The notes under the pieces are model-generated. The model did no database searches and was not told the DNA's origin. It saw only the letters and a program-made list of their open reading frames with translations. Below are positions 1 to 9,860 of a DNA stretch of 64,000 nt, one piece after another. The stretch's first letter is position 1, and each line of letters starts with the position of its first letter. This DNA is from Rhynchopus euleeides (taxonomy: Eukaryota > Euglenozoa > Diplonemea > Diplonemida > Diplonemidae). Made by a program: the position numbers and the translations under genes. The stretch spans positions 434,001 through 498,000 of the forward strand of contig OY723264.1 of the NCBI GenBank assembly GCA_963210315.1. Reading direction: 5' to 3'.

Positions 1-9
1 ACATGCCTG
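1..9 (-). repeat. Possible end of a Mutator-type element lying before the window
   Basis: The first nine bases, ACATGCCTG, are the reverse complement of CAGGCATGT, the first nine bases of the terminal repeat of the elements at 9379 and 45007. A copy may end here with its body outside the window. Nine bases alone are weak evidence, and the matching target duplication cannot be seen. Confidence 0.25.
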
Positions 10-254
10 CCCCAGTTACAGGGCATTTTATAGGGGCGAAATCTACGCTCATTTGGGCTTAAATGTGAGGCGTTCCCCGATTTTTTGACGGACCCCCCGG
101 CAAGCGAGTCTTGTACTGAATGGGTCACCTCCCGGTTCCTCTCTCAGGGATCCGTGCTCGGGTCCAGCCTCGGGTGCCGGAGGTTAGTCCAAAAAAATGG
201 ATTTCGGGACCGATCGGACGCGCAAGGACTTGTATGCATACAGGCACATGCCAC

Positions 255-310
255 GGGGGGTCTGGGGGGCGGAGCCCCCCAGCCGCCGGAGGCCACGGTA
301 GTGAACATCT
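255..310 (+). repeat. G-rich hairpin module, copy 1
   Basis: A conserved module of about 56 bp. It opens with a G-run, then a perfect hairpin (CTGGGGGGC, loop GGA, GCCCCCCAG), then a fixed tail GCCGCCGGAGGCCACGGTAG followed by TGAACATCT. It has no reading frame of its own. The same module recurs at the sites listed separately. Confidence 0.85.
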
Positions 311-433
311 GTTCCCTCCGGGCGGACAGATTCCGGACTGTTCCTTGCGTGGGTACAGATTCTGCATGAGCCGGCTGCATCCTCCTGGGGCTACACAGGG
401 TGGGCTGCATCCATTCCCTGATGATACAGCACA

Positions 434-490
434 GGGGGGGTCTGGGGGGCGGAGCCCCCCAGCCGCCGGAGGCCACGGTAGTGAACATCT
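434..490 (+). repeat. G-rich hairpin module, copy 2
   Basis: Same hairpin and tail as the module at 255-310. The spacer before it (TACAGATTCTGCATGA and GGCTGC stretches) is also shared with the spacers of the other copies, so module plus spacer is tandemly repeated with a period near 180 bp. Confidence 0.85.
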
Positions 491-620
491 ATTCCTTGCA
501 GGTGTACAGATTCTGCATGAACTGGCTGCGTCCTCCTGAGGCTACTGAGGGTCTGATGGTCTGCATTCCATTCTCTGATGTAACCTCAAAGGTTTGGGTA
601 CAAGACAGGTATACAGCACA

Positions 621-673
621 GGGGGGTCTGGGGGGCGGAGCCCCCCAGCCGCCGGAGGCCACGGTAGTGAACG
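621..673 (+). repeat. G-rich hairpin module, copy 3
   Basis: The hairpin is intact and the tail reads TAGTGAACGTCC instead of TAGTGAACATCT. It is the third member of the cluster. Confidence 0.85.
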
Positions 674-1096
674 TCCGCCCCTTCGCGGCCTGCGTTTTCT
701 CGGGGTTTGACAAAGAAACTGGACAGAAAAACGGTCGGGTAAGTTGCTCGCAGTCTGTGGGCATGAGTCCACTCTCATCTGCGAGGCTGCCCAGCCGCCA
801 CCAGTTTTCCACCCCCCGGATTTTTCCCGGAAATCTTTTTTTTTTCCCTTAAATGTGAGGCAGGGTATAAGATAGACTTTTTTTCTGGCGCCGTTTTCCG
901 GTTTTTCTGGTTTTGAAAATTTTTCGCGCGCGCCTTCGGCGCGCGCGACCCGCGCAAACCCTCCCAGAATCTGAGAGGGCCCGGTGCCTGCGCGCGTCCT
1001 GTCGTACTGAGGCTGCTTGGTGGGGCAGGCGCAGCAGCTGCTTTGAAAGTTTGGACTCTCGGCCAAAAAACCGGTCTGGTGCAATTTTTTTACGCA

Positions 1097-1152
1097 GGGG
1101 GGTCTGGGGGGCGGAGCCCCCCAGCCGCCGGAGGCCACGGTAGTGATCATCT
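1097..1152 (+). repeat. G-rich hairpin module, copy 4
   Basis: The hairpin is intact and the tail reads TAGTGATCATCTGTTCCC. It is separated from copy 3 by about 420 bp that include the CGCGCGCG hairpin at 925-947. Confidence 0.85.
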
Positions 1153-1567
1153 GTTCCCTACAGTCTGGATTCGCTTGTAAGTAGGAAGGCTTCGCTGTAT
1201 CGCAGCCCGGCCAGCAGGAGATCACTGGTCCTTGAGGGTTCAACCTTCAGGGTGGAGGAGGACGGGGGAGCGACCACTCGTGACAGGTGTGCGTTGTGGG
1301 TGGAGTGGGTGCACGACAGAATGGCCAAAGGGTCCACGAGATCTCTGCACACATTCCGTTATCGAGGAAATGGGCACCTAGCTGTGACGACAGGCAACAA
1401 ACAAATCTCATCTGTTAGTTGCCCCCAATAGGCTTGGCAACCTTCAAGATTGCTTGAAAGTCGTTCGTGTTCTCGTCTCAGCCCTCCAGACAAGCAGATC
1501 TGTCTCGAGTTGGTGGGCTGTCGCCATGTATTCGATGGCACCGAGTGACGCTGCACAGAGGCAGACG

Positions 1568-1619
1568 ACACGGTGAACTCCAGCGGAGGTTACCCTACCT
1601 CCGCTGGAGTACACCGTGT
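1568..1619. repeat. Perfect inner palindrome with outer arms
   Basis: Inner arms ACTCCAGCGGAGGT (1577-1590) and ACCTCCGCTGGAGT (1597-1610) are exact reverse complements around a 6-base loop. Outer arms ACACGGTG (1568-1575) and CACCGTGT (1612-1619) extend the stem. Just downstream, GGGAGTC and GACTCCC motifs recur several times. Confidence 0.8.
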
Positions 1620-2880
1620 GTCTCCCATGAGTCTCAACTAGCGGGAGTCGTAAATTAGCTGGAAAATAGACTCCCGTCTCCAGTACAGACTGCAGTCTTA
1701 GACTCCCTCTTAGACACTCGCTAGGGTGGCTGGAGTCCACCATGTGTGCACCTTCAAAACAGAAGAGGCCTGCATGACGAGGGCATCACCACCCACCGGG
1801 CCCCACCGGGCCACCCGCTAGGTCCATTTTTTCTTCTCCGCTTCTCTGCCTTCTTTGGACTATTTGAGCTCTGTGCGGATCACGATGGGGTCACTTTCTA
1901 TTTTTTTATGGCGTTTTTTCTGACTGTTTTACTGTCCCAAAGTCACAAAAAACCCCACTCTCGTCACCAGTCCTGGGTAAGACGTTAAACTGCCTGGGGG
2001 GGCCGTCCCCGGACCATGACGGGTGCCTGCACCAGGAGTCTAGCACGGCCGTGGTCCAGGGCATGACCGAAAACTGCTTGGGTACCGAGGCTCCCCAGAC
2101 CAGGAAGGGTGGAGACACCTGGAGTCTAAATAGTCACACCACGTCAGGCCAGACCTTCGCATTGCACTCCGCGAAGACTGCCACACAGCCGCGGGGCAGG
2201 TGTGCAGCCTGTGGAAAACCTCGTACAGAAAAGGGTCGGCGACCGCCCGCCCCCAGTCTGAGAGGCATCAGCCGAATCTCGGTGGAGGCGGGCACAAAAC
2301 AAAAGGGAGAGTCGTCACTGTGCATATCAGCACGGTCCCGCCCTCTGTGCCAGACCAACACACCACCAAAGGAAAAGAGGAAGAGGCGACGTAAGGCAAT
2401 GCCTCCGTGCGGCCAGGAGAACACGAAATAGCGACCCCCTCAACGGGGAATGCTACGAGCACGGCCAAAAATCGTTCAAATCGTTCAAAAAACCGCCAAA
2501 AATGAGATCGACCTTTTTTTTTTTCCAGAAAACCGGGAACCGGGAAACCCTGGTTTTGAAAACCGGAAAACCAGACCTATCTTATCCCCTGATGTGAGGG
2601 ATCGCCTCAGTTTAGACCCCCTATAATATGCTCTGCCCAGTTACGAGCGACGAAGCGTAGCGAGGTCGCGAAGTGAAGAAGGAGTACGGTTAGTGGCCGG
2701 CTAGCCAACTCATCCACCTGGCACGAGTGCCTGTCACAGTATGGGAAGCCTTCTCAGGCAGTTTGAGGTCGTGTCCGGACCATTGGTGACGAATGAGGGG
2801 TTTCACGGGCCCGTTGGAACCCGCAAAGACCCGGCTGCCCCGCGTGGTCATGTTCCCCAAGCGCCCCCCCCCCCCCCCCC

Positions 2881-2925
2881 CTGACTCTCTTTTCCATTCA
2901 CTCTCGACGATCAAACCCCCCCCCC
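2881..2925 (+). repeat. Short interspersed repeat flanked by poly-C
   Basis: The stretch TTTTCCATTCACTCTCGAC followed by GATCAAA and a C-run recurs in inverted orientation at 47841-47877, where the base after CTCGAC differs. C/G homopolymers border both copies. Family unknown. Confidence 0.5.
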
Positions 2926-3129
2926 CCCCCGTGAGTGTGCGGTTGTATTGCAGCGTAAGCATCGTTGGGACCACGCCTGGCGCGTTTCGATCATTTCCTG
3001 CAGTGAGCATCACCTGCCTGCACTCACCACCAGTTTTCAGGATATCATGCCACAGTCATGTGGCCAATACTGGCAATAGTCGAACCTCACAGTTAGCAGC
3101 CTTGACAGGACACCGGCTTCCCCCTCGGG

Positions 3130-3272
3130 GGAGCCGGCGGCAGGGGCCCGTTTGGATTCTACAAGGAGCAGCTCGGCGTGCTGCAGCGCGGCGGGGTGGG
3201 GGAGCCGGCGACAGGGCGCCGTTTGGATTCTACAAGGAGCAGCTCGGCGTGCTGCAGCGAGGCGGGGTGGGG
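3130..3272 (+). repeat. Two-copy tandem repeat, about 71 bp unit, upstream of the transposase gene
   Basis: Two adjacent near-identical units share GTTTGGATTCTACAAGGAGC and CTCGGCGTGCTGCAGCG. They end about 50 bp before the transposase start codon, so they could lie in its promoter or 5' leader. No known operator family was recognised. Confidence 0.75.
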
Positions 3273-3321
3273 GTGCAGAGGAGCTGGAGGAGGAGTGAAG
3301 TAGCAGCAGCAGCACAGCAGC

Positions 3322-6300
3322 ATGCCCTCCCCTTGGCCCCACGTCGAGCAAGGGGAATCGGTCAAGATCGTTGGGAGGGCAACGTCCGGGTCGTCTGCTG
3401 TGCTGCAGTGCTTGTCGGTAACGAGGCTGCAGGAGGGGCTCGGCCCTTTAGGGGCGTTCCTCGCCTCCCTGCGCGTCGCCGATGATGCGGGTGTGGAAGT
3501 CCCGCTCCCTCTTCGACCCGCTGAGCACGGCGATCCGGTGCAGTACCTGAAGTCCCTCTTCAGCACTGTGCCGAGCGCGAAAGCGCTGTTCCGCAGCGAA
3601 GGGGTCGGGACCATCCGCACTTGCACAGGTGCATGCGGTCCCGCGACGCACGTGAGCGCACAGGAGGCAATGACGATTGCGTGCGCCACGGAAGCCCCCT
3701 TCTCCCCCAGCCGCACTCTGTGTGAGTGCGGAAGTGACGCGACGGTGAAACCGCATGCGAGGCGGTTCGCCGAAGTCTTGGCGGTGGTGTTTCCCCGTTT
3801 TTTGTCGACGGGGGCCAAGGCGAAGACGGACAGCAGGACCCCACTGGATGTGCGCATCCAGGAAGGGGCTGCTGCAGTTCAGTACACCCTGATTGCAACC
3901 CTGAATGCAAAGAAGGGTGGGAAGCTGAACGAGTGCGTTTTCGAAGCACTCTCCCTCCGCATAACGAGCACGCACACGCAGGCCACTGGAAAATGGGTGT
4001 CGAGCGTGCATGGTGTCCCTCCTGCCACAAAGGGTGCACCGGGCAAGGCCAAGAGCTCCAAGGTGTACATCGCCTTTTATGCTCGAGCGACCGGCCACGC
4101 CCCCCCTCAACTCGACATCGCGGCACTCGACCCGGCACCGCAGCAGGACGCGGAAGACGAGCCTGTGCCAGATGTCCCCCTCCGTGCGCCAGCACTTCTT
4201 CCTGCATCTTGTTTGTGGGACGGGAACGGGAGCCCGAAGCTCACCTGCTGGGACTCCCTTCCAGAGGGGCTGTCGAGGGGAAGAGCTTGCATCCCCAGCA
4301 ACCTGGGGGATGCAGCAATGGTGACAGGGCTCACCTGTGTGCTGCAGAGTGGCTGGCTCCAGGCTGACGCGCACTCCTGTGGGTTCGCAGCCCTCCGCGT
4401 GGTGGAGGCGTACGCTACCGGCCGGCTCCCCCCCACACTTCCGACGTACGCCGACGCGCTGCGGATTCTGCACTACATCGACAGGGACACTGACTTACCC
4501 GTCTGTGACCATGACACCCTTACCGCCTCGATTGCCAGGTTTGCCGACAACCCTGACAAGGCCAAGTTCACTGAGTCGATGCGTCTGAGTGCCTCACTGG
4601 CGGCGGCGTGTGCCAAAGGGATGCAGCGTAGGTTTGGCGTGGGCGTCGGATTTCACGCCGGAGGTTTGAAATTCCGACTTATTTCGACTCGGAGCTGTTT
4701 CGTCACCACCCCGCTTCAGCTTGTATACAACTCCGCCCGGAGACACTTCTACACTATCGTCGCGCCAAACACCAACACCGCGACAGTCGCATACCAGGAT
4801 GGTCGGGCAAATGCGATTGCATCCATCATGCAGTCCTCGCTCAAGGCGGCGGCAACGGAGGTGTCGAAGAGAAGGCGGGATGAAGAGAACGCATCTATGT
4901 TGGCTCAGTTCACACGCCACAATGACTGCTGGAAGTGTCTGGTGTGTGCTCGATTTTTCAGGACGCTGCAGAAGGAGTTCAACGAACGGGGGTGTCAGTT
5001 TGCGAAGGGGGGTGTCCCGAGCAAAGGGAGCGAAGGGCGCGACATCCAGAAACTGCAGAATCACTGCCGGTCTGGCCCTCACCTGCGTGCACTGGAGCTC
5101 GCCGCCCGAGCTGACACCACGCCCCTGTCCCCCACCGCCGACCCCTACCACACGCCCCGCGACAGCCGACCCCTCTTGGGCGCCTCCCCCCAGCAAGAGA
5201 CCGCATTGACGAATATCTGCATCAATGTCGTCTCCTTGACGGAAGCCGCAGTTGGCCTGGGGCGCCTCGCACGCTTTGTCAAAGATGATGCCCTTAAGGG
5301 GCTTCCGACGCTGTCGACGCACCACAGTCGTTGTATTGGCGAGGAGCTACAGGGTATCGGTGCCGACCTCATGCAGATGAAGAATGTGACGATACTTCGA
5401 CAGATGCGTGCAGCTGTCCTGGTATTAGACGGCAGTACCTTTGGCAAGCTTGACCTTCTCGTGGTCTACATCAGGGGCGTGGTTAAAGAAGCTGGGGCGT
5501 GGCGCGTGGACGACATTCTACTGGGCGTAGGTGACCTTCCCGCTGCTGACGCTGACAACCACTTCAAAGTCGTGAAAAAGATGGTGGCAGAGCTGGACCT
5601 CGAATCCTGGTTCAAGTGCACCTTGTACGGGCTGGCGTCAGACCAGGCAAGCACCAACAGCGCCCTCTGCCGTTTGCTGGAAGGGTGGGTGGGGCACACC
5701 ATCTTCGAGCTCGGTGATGCTGCCCACATCTACGCCCACGCTGTCAAAAAGATCGCTAAAGAGAAGGCAGTGCTGAAGGTGATGAGGACTGTGAACACCT
5801 GGGCGACGATATTCCGGCAGTCTACAAAACTTCAGAAAGCCCTTCATGTTGCTGATGCTTCTGCCCGGGCTTTTCAGGCTGATCACCAGGTGAGGTGGTC
5901 TAGCGCCACCAAGTCCCGCCTGGAAGTGGCCCAACGCAACCTCAAGGGCACCCTCATCGTCCTCTCCAAGCAGACCCCCCCGAAGCCGGTGTATTACCAA
6001 ATCTCCGACCTTGGATTCCAACACCGCCTGTGCTTCCTCCTCGACATGTTCGAAGTCGTCGGACATGGAAGCACGAGCCTGCAGACGCAGGGGCTCACGC
6101 TGGAAAGCATGCACTTGGTGTTTCGACTGGCCATTGAGGCGCTGAAAGTACTGCAGTGCTCGAAGGGGAAGCACGAGCTTGCGTTTGTCTGCCTCAAGGA
6201 GGGGACGGACTACGCAGCTCCGCCAGGCTTTGACGACTGGCGTGCAAAGCTCTGCAGGGTGGTCAGGGCGGACCTGAAGCGCAGGTGGGAGGGGTACGCT

Positions 6301-7491
6301 GGGCGACGGATTACCGGCTTCTTCTCCTGGCGCCGCGGTAGGGACGTCACCGCGACGACTGCTGTGAGCTTCGTGGCCGAGCGGTTGGGGTACAGCGAGC
6401 CCGAGCGCTTCTCCCTTCTGCTTGAGTGGCGGAAGGCGCAGATGCAGGTCAGCAGTGACGAGACTGCAAGGCAGCATGCACTCCGCTTTGCGGAACACCA
6501 TGATGGCGAGCCTCTGGGGTTTCTTCTCGAACTTTTTGTTTCGTTCTCCCCCTCCTCATGTGTTGTGGAAAGTGCCTTTAGTCGGGTGGCTTACATCCGT
6601 TCTAAGCATAGGCGCAGGATGGGTGTTGTGAGGACTGCGAGGGAAATCGTGTACTCAGTGAACGCCCCCCAAGAACCTACAGCGCGTCTGGAACTGTGCA
6701 CAGAGATGAAGAATGAGTTTCTCCGGAGAAAGGCCCGCCGTTTCACCCCCCGGGCATCTGTTGACAAGCCCTCCATCCCTTCTTTTGATGACCTTCTGGG
6801 TACACTTCCAGAAGAGTGGGCCGAGAGCGAATCGGAGAGTGAAGAGGCGCTCGAAGAAGACGAGCTGTCCCTCGGGGAATCCCTTGCTAGTGTCGACAGC
6901 GTGGCTCTCCCCGAACGGGTGACGCAAGTGCGCTTTGTTATCCCAGAAGATAGCACTGCCCCCGCAGGAAGCGTTCCCCCGATTCCCCTCTCTCTTGAAA
7001 GTGACGATGATGTTAGTGAGACGGGACAGGCAACTGACGACACCGCAATGCAGGCGCTCACGCCACCTCAAGCGGATGCAATGGTTGGTCAGGCAACTGA
7101 CGACACCGCAATGCAGGCGCTCACGCCACCTCAAGCGGATGCAATGGTTGGTGGCACCCAGCCAAATCGCCAAGACATCACTGCCCCTGCAGTAAGCGTT
7201 CCCCCGATCCCCCTCTCTCTTGAAAGTGACGATGATGTTAGTGAGACGGGACAGGCAACGGACGACACCGCAATGCAGGCGCTCACGCCACCTCAAGCGG
7301 ATGCAATGGTTGGTGGCACCCAATCAAACCGTCAAGACAGTGTTGAAGAGGCTGCTGAGGTCTCTGGGTCTCTGCCGGAGGCTTCAGGAAAGCGTGAACT
7401 GCAGGTTCCCCTTCCGGCGCCTGTTCCCAAAAAGAAGCAAAAAGTTGCCAGCCAGACGTTGCTGTCTTCCTTCTTCACCAAAAAAAAGTGA
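3322..7491 (+). CDS. hAT-like transposase with N-terminal protease-like domains and C-terminal NLS/PIP motif
   Basis: 1389 aa. An in-frame TAG at 3301 makes 3322 the first ATG. Residues ~20-256 resemble a ubiquitin-specific protease (AVLQCL after a Cys-box-like stretch, DPVQYL at 71-76, paired cysteines C101/C105 and C134/C136, YTLIAT at 188, KVYIAFYARA at 247), but a serine or glycine occupies the catalytic-Cys region and GHY is absent. Residues ~340-495 have papain-like spacing: Q347, C353, H475, D493. A zinc finger follows (C536-x2-C539, H581-x5-H587). The hAT-like core has D703 (VLDGS), D774 (LASDQ), VRWSSATKSRL and a C-terminal dimerisation block (PSSCVVESAFSR, E1083). Residues ~1160-1360 are acidic and repetitive. 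PKKKQKV (1369-1375) is an SV40-like NLS and QTLLSSFF (1378-1385) a canonical PIP box. Transposase assignment is firm; the protease assignments are inference. No terminal repeats were found. Confidence 0.85.
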   Translation: MPSPWPHVEQGESVKIVGRATSGSSAVLQCLSVTRLQEGLGPLGAFLASLRVADDAGVEVPLPLRPAEHGDPVQYLKSLFSTVPSAKALFRSEGVGTIRTCTGACGPATHVSAQEAMTIACATEAPFSPSRTLCECGSDATVKPHARRFAEVLAVVFPRFLSTGAKAKTDSRTPLDVRIQEGAAAVQYTLIATLNAKKGGKLNECVFEALSLRITSTHTQATGKWVSSVHGVPPATKGAPGKAKSSKVYIAFYARATGHAPPQLDIAALDPAPQQDAEDEPVPDVPLRAPALLPASCLWDGNGSPKLTCWDSLPEGLSRGRACIPSNLGDAAMVTGLTCVLQSGWLQADAHSCGFAALRVVEAYATGRLPPTLPTYADALRILHYIDRDTDLPVCDHDTLTASIARFADNPDKAKFTESMRLSASLAAACAKGMQRRFGVGVGFHAGGLKFRLISTRSCFVTTPLQLVYNSARRHFYTIVAPNTNTATVAYQDGRANAIASIMQSSLKAAATEVSKRRRDEENASMLAQFTRHNDCWKCLVCARFFRTLQKEFNERGCQFAKGGVPSKGSEGRDIQKLQNHCRSGPHLRALELAARADTTPLSPTADPYHTPRDSRPLLGASPQQETALTNICINVVSLTEAAVGLGRLARFVKDDALKGLPTLSTHHSRCIGEELQGIGADLMQMKNVTILRQMRAAVLVLDGSTFGKLDLLVVYIRGVVKEAGAWRVDDILLGVGDLPAADADNHFKVVKKMVAELDLESWFKCTLYGLASDQASTNSALCRLLEGWVGHTIFELGDAAHIYAHAVKKIAKEKAVLKVMRTVNTWATIFRQSTKLQKALHVADASARAFQADHQVRWSSATKSRLEVAQRNLKGTLIVLSKQTPPKPVYYQISDLGFQHRLCFLLDMFEVVGHGSTSLQTQGLTLESMHLVFRLAIEALKVLQCSKGKHELAFVCLKEGTDYAAPPGFDDWRAKLCRVVRADLKRRWEGYAGRRITGFFSWRRGRDVTATTAVSFVAERLGYSEPERFSLLLEWRKAQMQVSSDETARQHALRFAEHHDGEPLGFLLELFVSFSPSSCVVESAFSRVAYIRSKHRRRMGVVRTAREIVYSVNAPQEPTARLELCTEMKNEFLRRKARRFTPRASVDKPSIPSFDDLLGTLPEEWAESESESEEALEEDELSLGESLASVDSVALPERVTQVRFVIPEDSTAPAGSVPPIPLSLESDDDVSETGQATDDTAMQALTPPQADAMVGQATDDTAMQALTPPQADAMVGGTQPNRQDITAPAVSVPPIPLSLESDDDVSETGQATDDTAMQALTPPQADAMVGGTQSNRQDSVEEAAEVSGSLPEASGKRELQVPLPAPVPKKKQKVASQTLLSSFFTKKK
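7024..7311 (+). repeat. 63-bp in-frame repeats in the transposase gene
   Basis: Three copies of a 63-bp unit encoding GQATDDTAMQALTPPQADAM plus V lie at 7024-7086, 7087-7149 and 7249-7311. The first two are directly adjacent. The third follows a duplicated acidic segment (PPIPLSLESDDDVSET). Because the unit is a multiple of three, the frame is kept. This suggests recent slippage or unequal exchange in a disordered linker. Confidence 0.9.
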
Positions 7492-9369
7492 GAATCTGCT
7501 TCCATAGTGGAGCGATTGTAGATATCGAGGTGCTGCCTGTAGATCTAGAAGTGGTTTTTTAAACCATTCACTGCGTCGAGGTAAAAGAAGGCCATTCGTG
7601 GTGTTTTGCGATGTGAGCCCCGTCCGTTTCGCATTGCCGGCCAACTAGAGAATTCCGCAGGATGACGCCCCCACTCCCCAAGACGCCCCGTCCCACCCTC
7701 CTCTTGCTTGGCACGTTGCTGTTGTGTTGCCACCTCATCACATCAGGACAGCCAGTAGACTCACCTCACTCCCCACTGAGAGATTACCTCTCATCACATC
7801 AGGACATCCAGCAGACACACCTCACTCCCCACTCACACTGGTGTGGTGGGGATGGGGTGGGGTGGGGTGGGGGGTGTTGCCCGCAAAGGGGCTTGCGTGC
7901 CATTTTTCCCCACTAAAAAACCCTTGGAGAAAAAGTGGAGTCCCGACCCATTTTTGGGCCCAAAAAGGCCAAAGTCCCAGGCATACTTGTGTGTGACCGC
8001 CCAAAAAATCCGGGTTCTATGGCGTTCTCGAACAGTTCTGCTCCAGCGCAGTTCCCGATAAAAAAAATGTTGAAAAAGGTGGAGCGGAAGACAATTTACT
8101 TGGGAAGGCAGTGGTTTGCACAAGGCAAGTAAATCAACAGGTGCAAAAATACCTGTTCTGAGGGACCTGACTGTGAGCCACCCCAGCGACCCCGTTAGCC
8201 CGTTGGGCACCTGGATCGAGGTAGAACACCCTTCCCTGCCCCTCTGGGGCCATGGAGGATGTCCGCCCGATGACTGACGGCATCAAATCTCCATCAGAGA
8301 ATTCCACCATATTTCACTGATGGGTGGCTGGAGGCCGAAATCGGGTGGTGCATCGGCACAGCCCGTTGGGGCGGATATTCGAGATGCAGAGGTCTGAAAA
8401 CTGATTTCCCAGATGACATCTGTCGGAAACCTTTCCCTTATCGAAGGAATCGGGCAAAAAGATGCTCGGGAAAGCTCGATACCTCCCACGCAGGTTCAGG
8501 AGGCGGTTTCAAGGGCAAAATCACCGAAAATTCCACCTTGTGATGCAATTTTGTTACAGAGCCAAGTTGGTCAGAGTTTCACTTTTCTGACCAACTCTTG
8601 TTGCACTTGAAAGATTCGTCCACCCCGTTTCCACCATAAAAAGAAATCTTGAAAAATTCAAAATTCAAATAACTTTGCCTGCATAGGCAAAGTGAAAGCC
8701 ACTGTAGTGGCCATACCTGCCCAAGACCCTCTGATACCCACCCAGCCCCCCCAGCTCTCGCGCCTGTGATGGGTCGAAATGTGTTCTGTGGGTCTGCATA
8801 TCGATGTGTTTTTGCGGAGAATAACTCCAGAGCTTTCCACGATCGGGGGAGTCGAGCGAAATGGGGCACAAGAACACCTGATATGGTTGACTCGTAAATA
8901 GGGGCCATGAGGGACTACCCAAACCCGAAAATCTCACCTGAGGGTGCAATTGTCCTCCGGCAGTACGTTGTACGGATCTCCACCTTTCCCATGAACCCTT
9001 GCTGCATTTGAAAGGATTGAGCTCCCCCATTTTACCATACAAAAAAATCCTGAAAAATTCGAAGTGCATAATTATTTACTTGCGTAAGCAAAGTGCAAAG
9101 CCACTGTAGTGGCTTCCCGGACAGAAAGGGTTAAAACTATCTGTGCCCCCGCTGGATCGTAAAGTGACAGCAAAACGAGACAACAAACCAATTACTGCCG
9201 AAAGTTGTTTTGTTGAAACGCAGACCCCACTCGTTGTGTACACCACTCCCCGGTCTGATGAAGTGGTGTGAGTGGGGACGCACGATCCAGCTAAAGGCAC
9301 AGAAAGTTTCCCCAGTTGGCTACGCCGAACTAACAAAAAATACCCCCCCCCCCCCCCCGACCCATCCCC
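7492..9369. other. Non-coding stretch with hairpin-bearing repeats
   Basis: No supported gene. It holds G/C homopolymers, a short two-copy repeat (CATCACATCAGGACA near 7735-7809), a GGGGT run near 7853-7876, and a diverged ~115-bp direct repeat at 8600-8711 and 8997-9113. The segment from about 9149 to 9320 is bounded by GCTGGATCGT and ACGATCCAGC and has a diverged relative at about 50302-50430. Confidence 0.55.
8600..9113 (+). repeat. Diverged direct repeat carrying two hairpins per copy
   Basis: Copies at about 8600-8711 and 8997-9113 share GTTGCACTTGAAA/GCTGCATTTGAAA-type starts and identical ends GCCACTGTAGTGGC (8698-8711 and 9100-9113), a 6-bp stem with a 2-base loop. Copy 1 also has TTTGCCT-GCAT-AGGCAAA (8674-8691). 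The matching site in copy 2 keeps the stem with one mismatch although the sequence changed. Confidence 0.6.
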
Positions 9370-9378
9370 CGCAGCAGG
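9370..9378 (+). repeat. Left 9-bp target-site duplication of the Mutator-type element (copy A)
   Basis: CGCAGCAGG at 9370-9378 is identical to 10196-10204 on the other side of the element. A 9-bp duplication is typical of Mutator-like elements. Confidence 0.9.
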
Positions 9379-9637
9379 CAGGCATGTCGCTAAGCGTCGA
9401 CCGTCGACCCAGTGATTTTGGGTTTCCCCCCCCATAAAAAAGCGTCGACCCAGCGTCGACCCAGTGGAACTGGGTTGCCATTCAAGCCTGGACCAAGCGT
9501 CAACCCATTTATTACGCTGGGTCGACGCTAACCTAGCGTTGACCCGGTTACACTGGGTCGACGCTCACCAAGCGTCGACCAAGCGTCAACCTACTTTCAC
9601 TGGGTCGACGTCAAAGAGAGTATGGTTTTGCAGGAAC

Positions 9638-9692
9638 AGATGCTCACTACCGTGGCCTCCGGCGGCTGGGGGGCTCCGCCCCCCAGACCCCC
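9638..9692 (-). repeat. G-rich hairpin module inside element copy A (first)
   Basis: Reverse-strand copy of the module at 255-310, with an intact GGGGGGC/GCCCCCC stem and the conserved CCACGGTAGTGA tail. Confidence 0.85.
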
Positions 9693-9805
9693 TGTGGCGT
9701 ATGTCTCGTACTCAAGTCATTCGATTCCCACCAGGTCAGGGAATCCAACCACTCCAATAGCCTCAGGGACGCAGCCAACTCACACAGAATCTGCACACAA
9801 TGAAC

Positions 9806-9860
9806 AGATGTTCACTACCGTGGCCTCCGGCGGCTGGGGGGCTCTGCCCCCCAGACCCCC
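9806..9860 (-). repeat. G-rich hairpin module inside element copy A (second)
   Basis: Reverse-strand copy. The loop-proximal pair is altered (GCTCTGCC on the plus strand), which slightly weakens the stem. Confidence 0.85.

Larger units (their letters stand above)
120..1152 (-). repeat. Diverged, larger relative of the Mutator-type element
   Basis: Read on the minus strand, this region is collinear in patches with the elements at 9379-10195 and 45007-45874. Shared patches include the CGGGTGCCGGAGG and ATTTCGGGACC stretches, GCGCAAGGACTTG, the CCTCCTGAGGCTACTGAG stretch and the hairpin modules. It carries four hairpin modules where the intact elements carry two. A CGCGCGCG hairpin with a TTC loop (925-947) matches in type the GCGCGCGC hairpin of the elements (10074-10092). 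No terminal repeats or target duplication were found, so the boundaries are approximate. Confidence 0.5.
1153..3124. other. Intergenic, repeat remnants, no supported gene
   Basis: No convincing coding region. It contains a perfect inverted repeat (1568-1619). An A/T-rich patch near 2500-2610 is an inverted match to the patch near 840-920 (ACCGGAAAACCAG-type and GATAAGATAG-type motifs). Two poly-C runs flank a TTTTCCATTCACTCTCGAC stretch at 2891-2909 that recurs inverted near 47.85 kb. Short ORFs here lack family signatures and conserved repeats pass through them. Confidence 0.6.

Noticed and set aside
542-1243. A 233-codon minus-strand ORF near the start of the window
   Set aside because: It runs through two hairpin modules and low-complexity repeats, with no conserved protein features.
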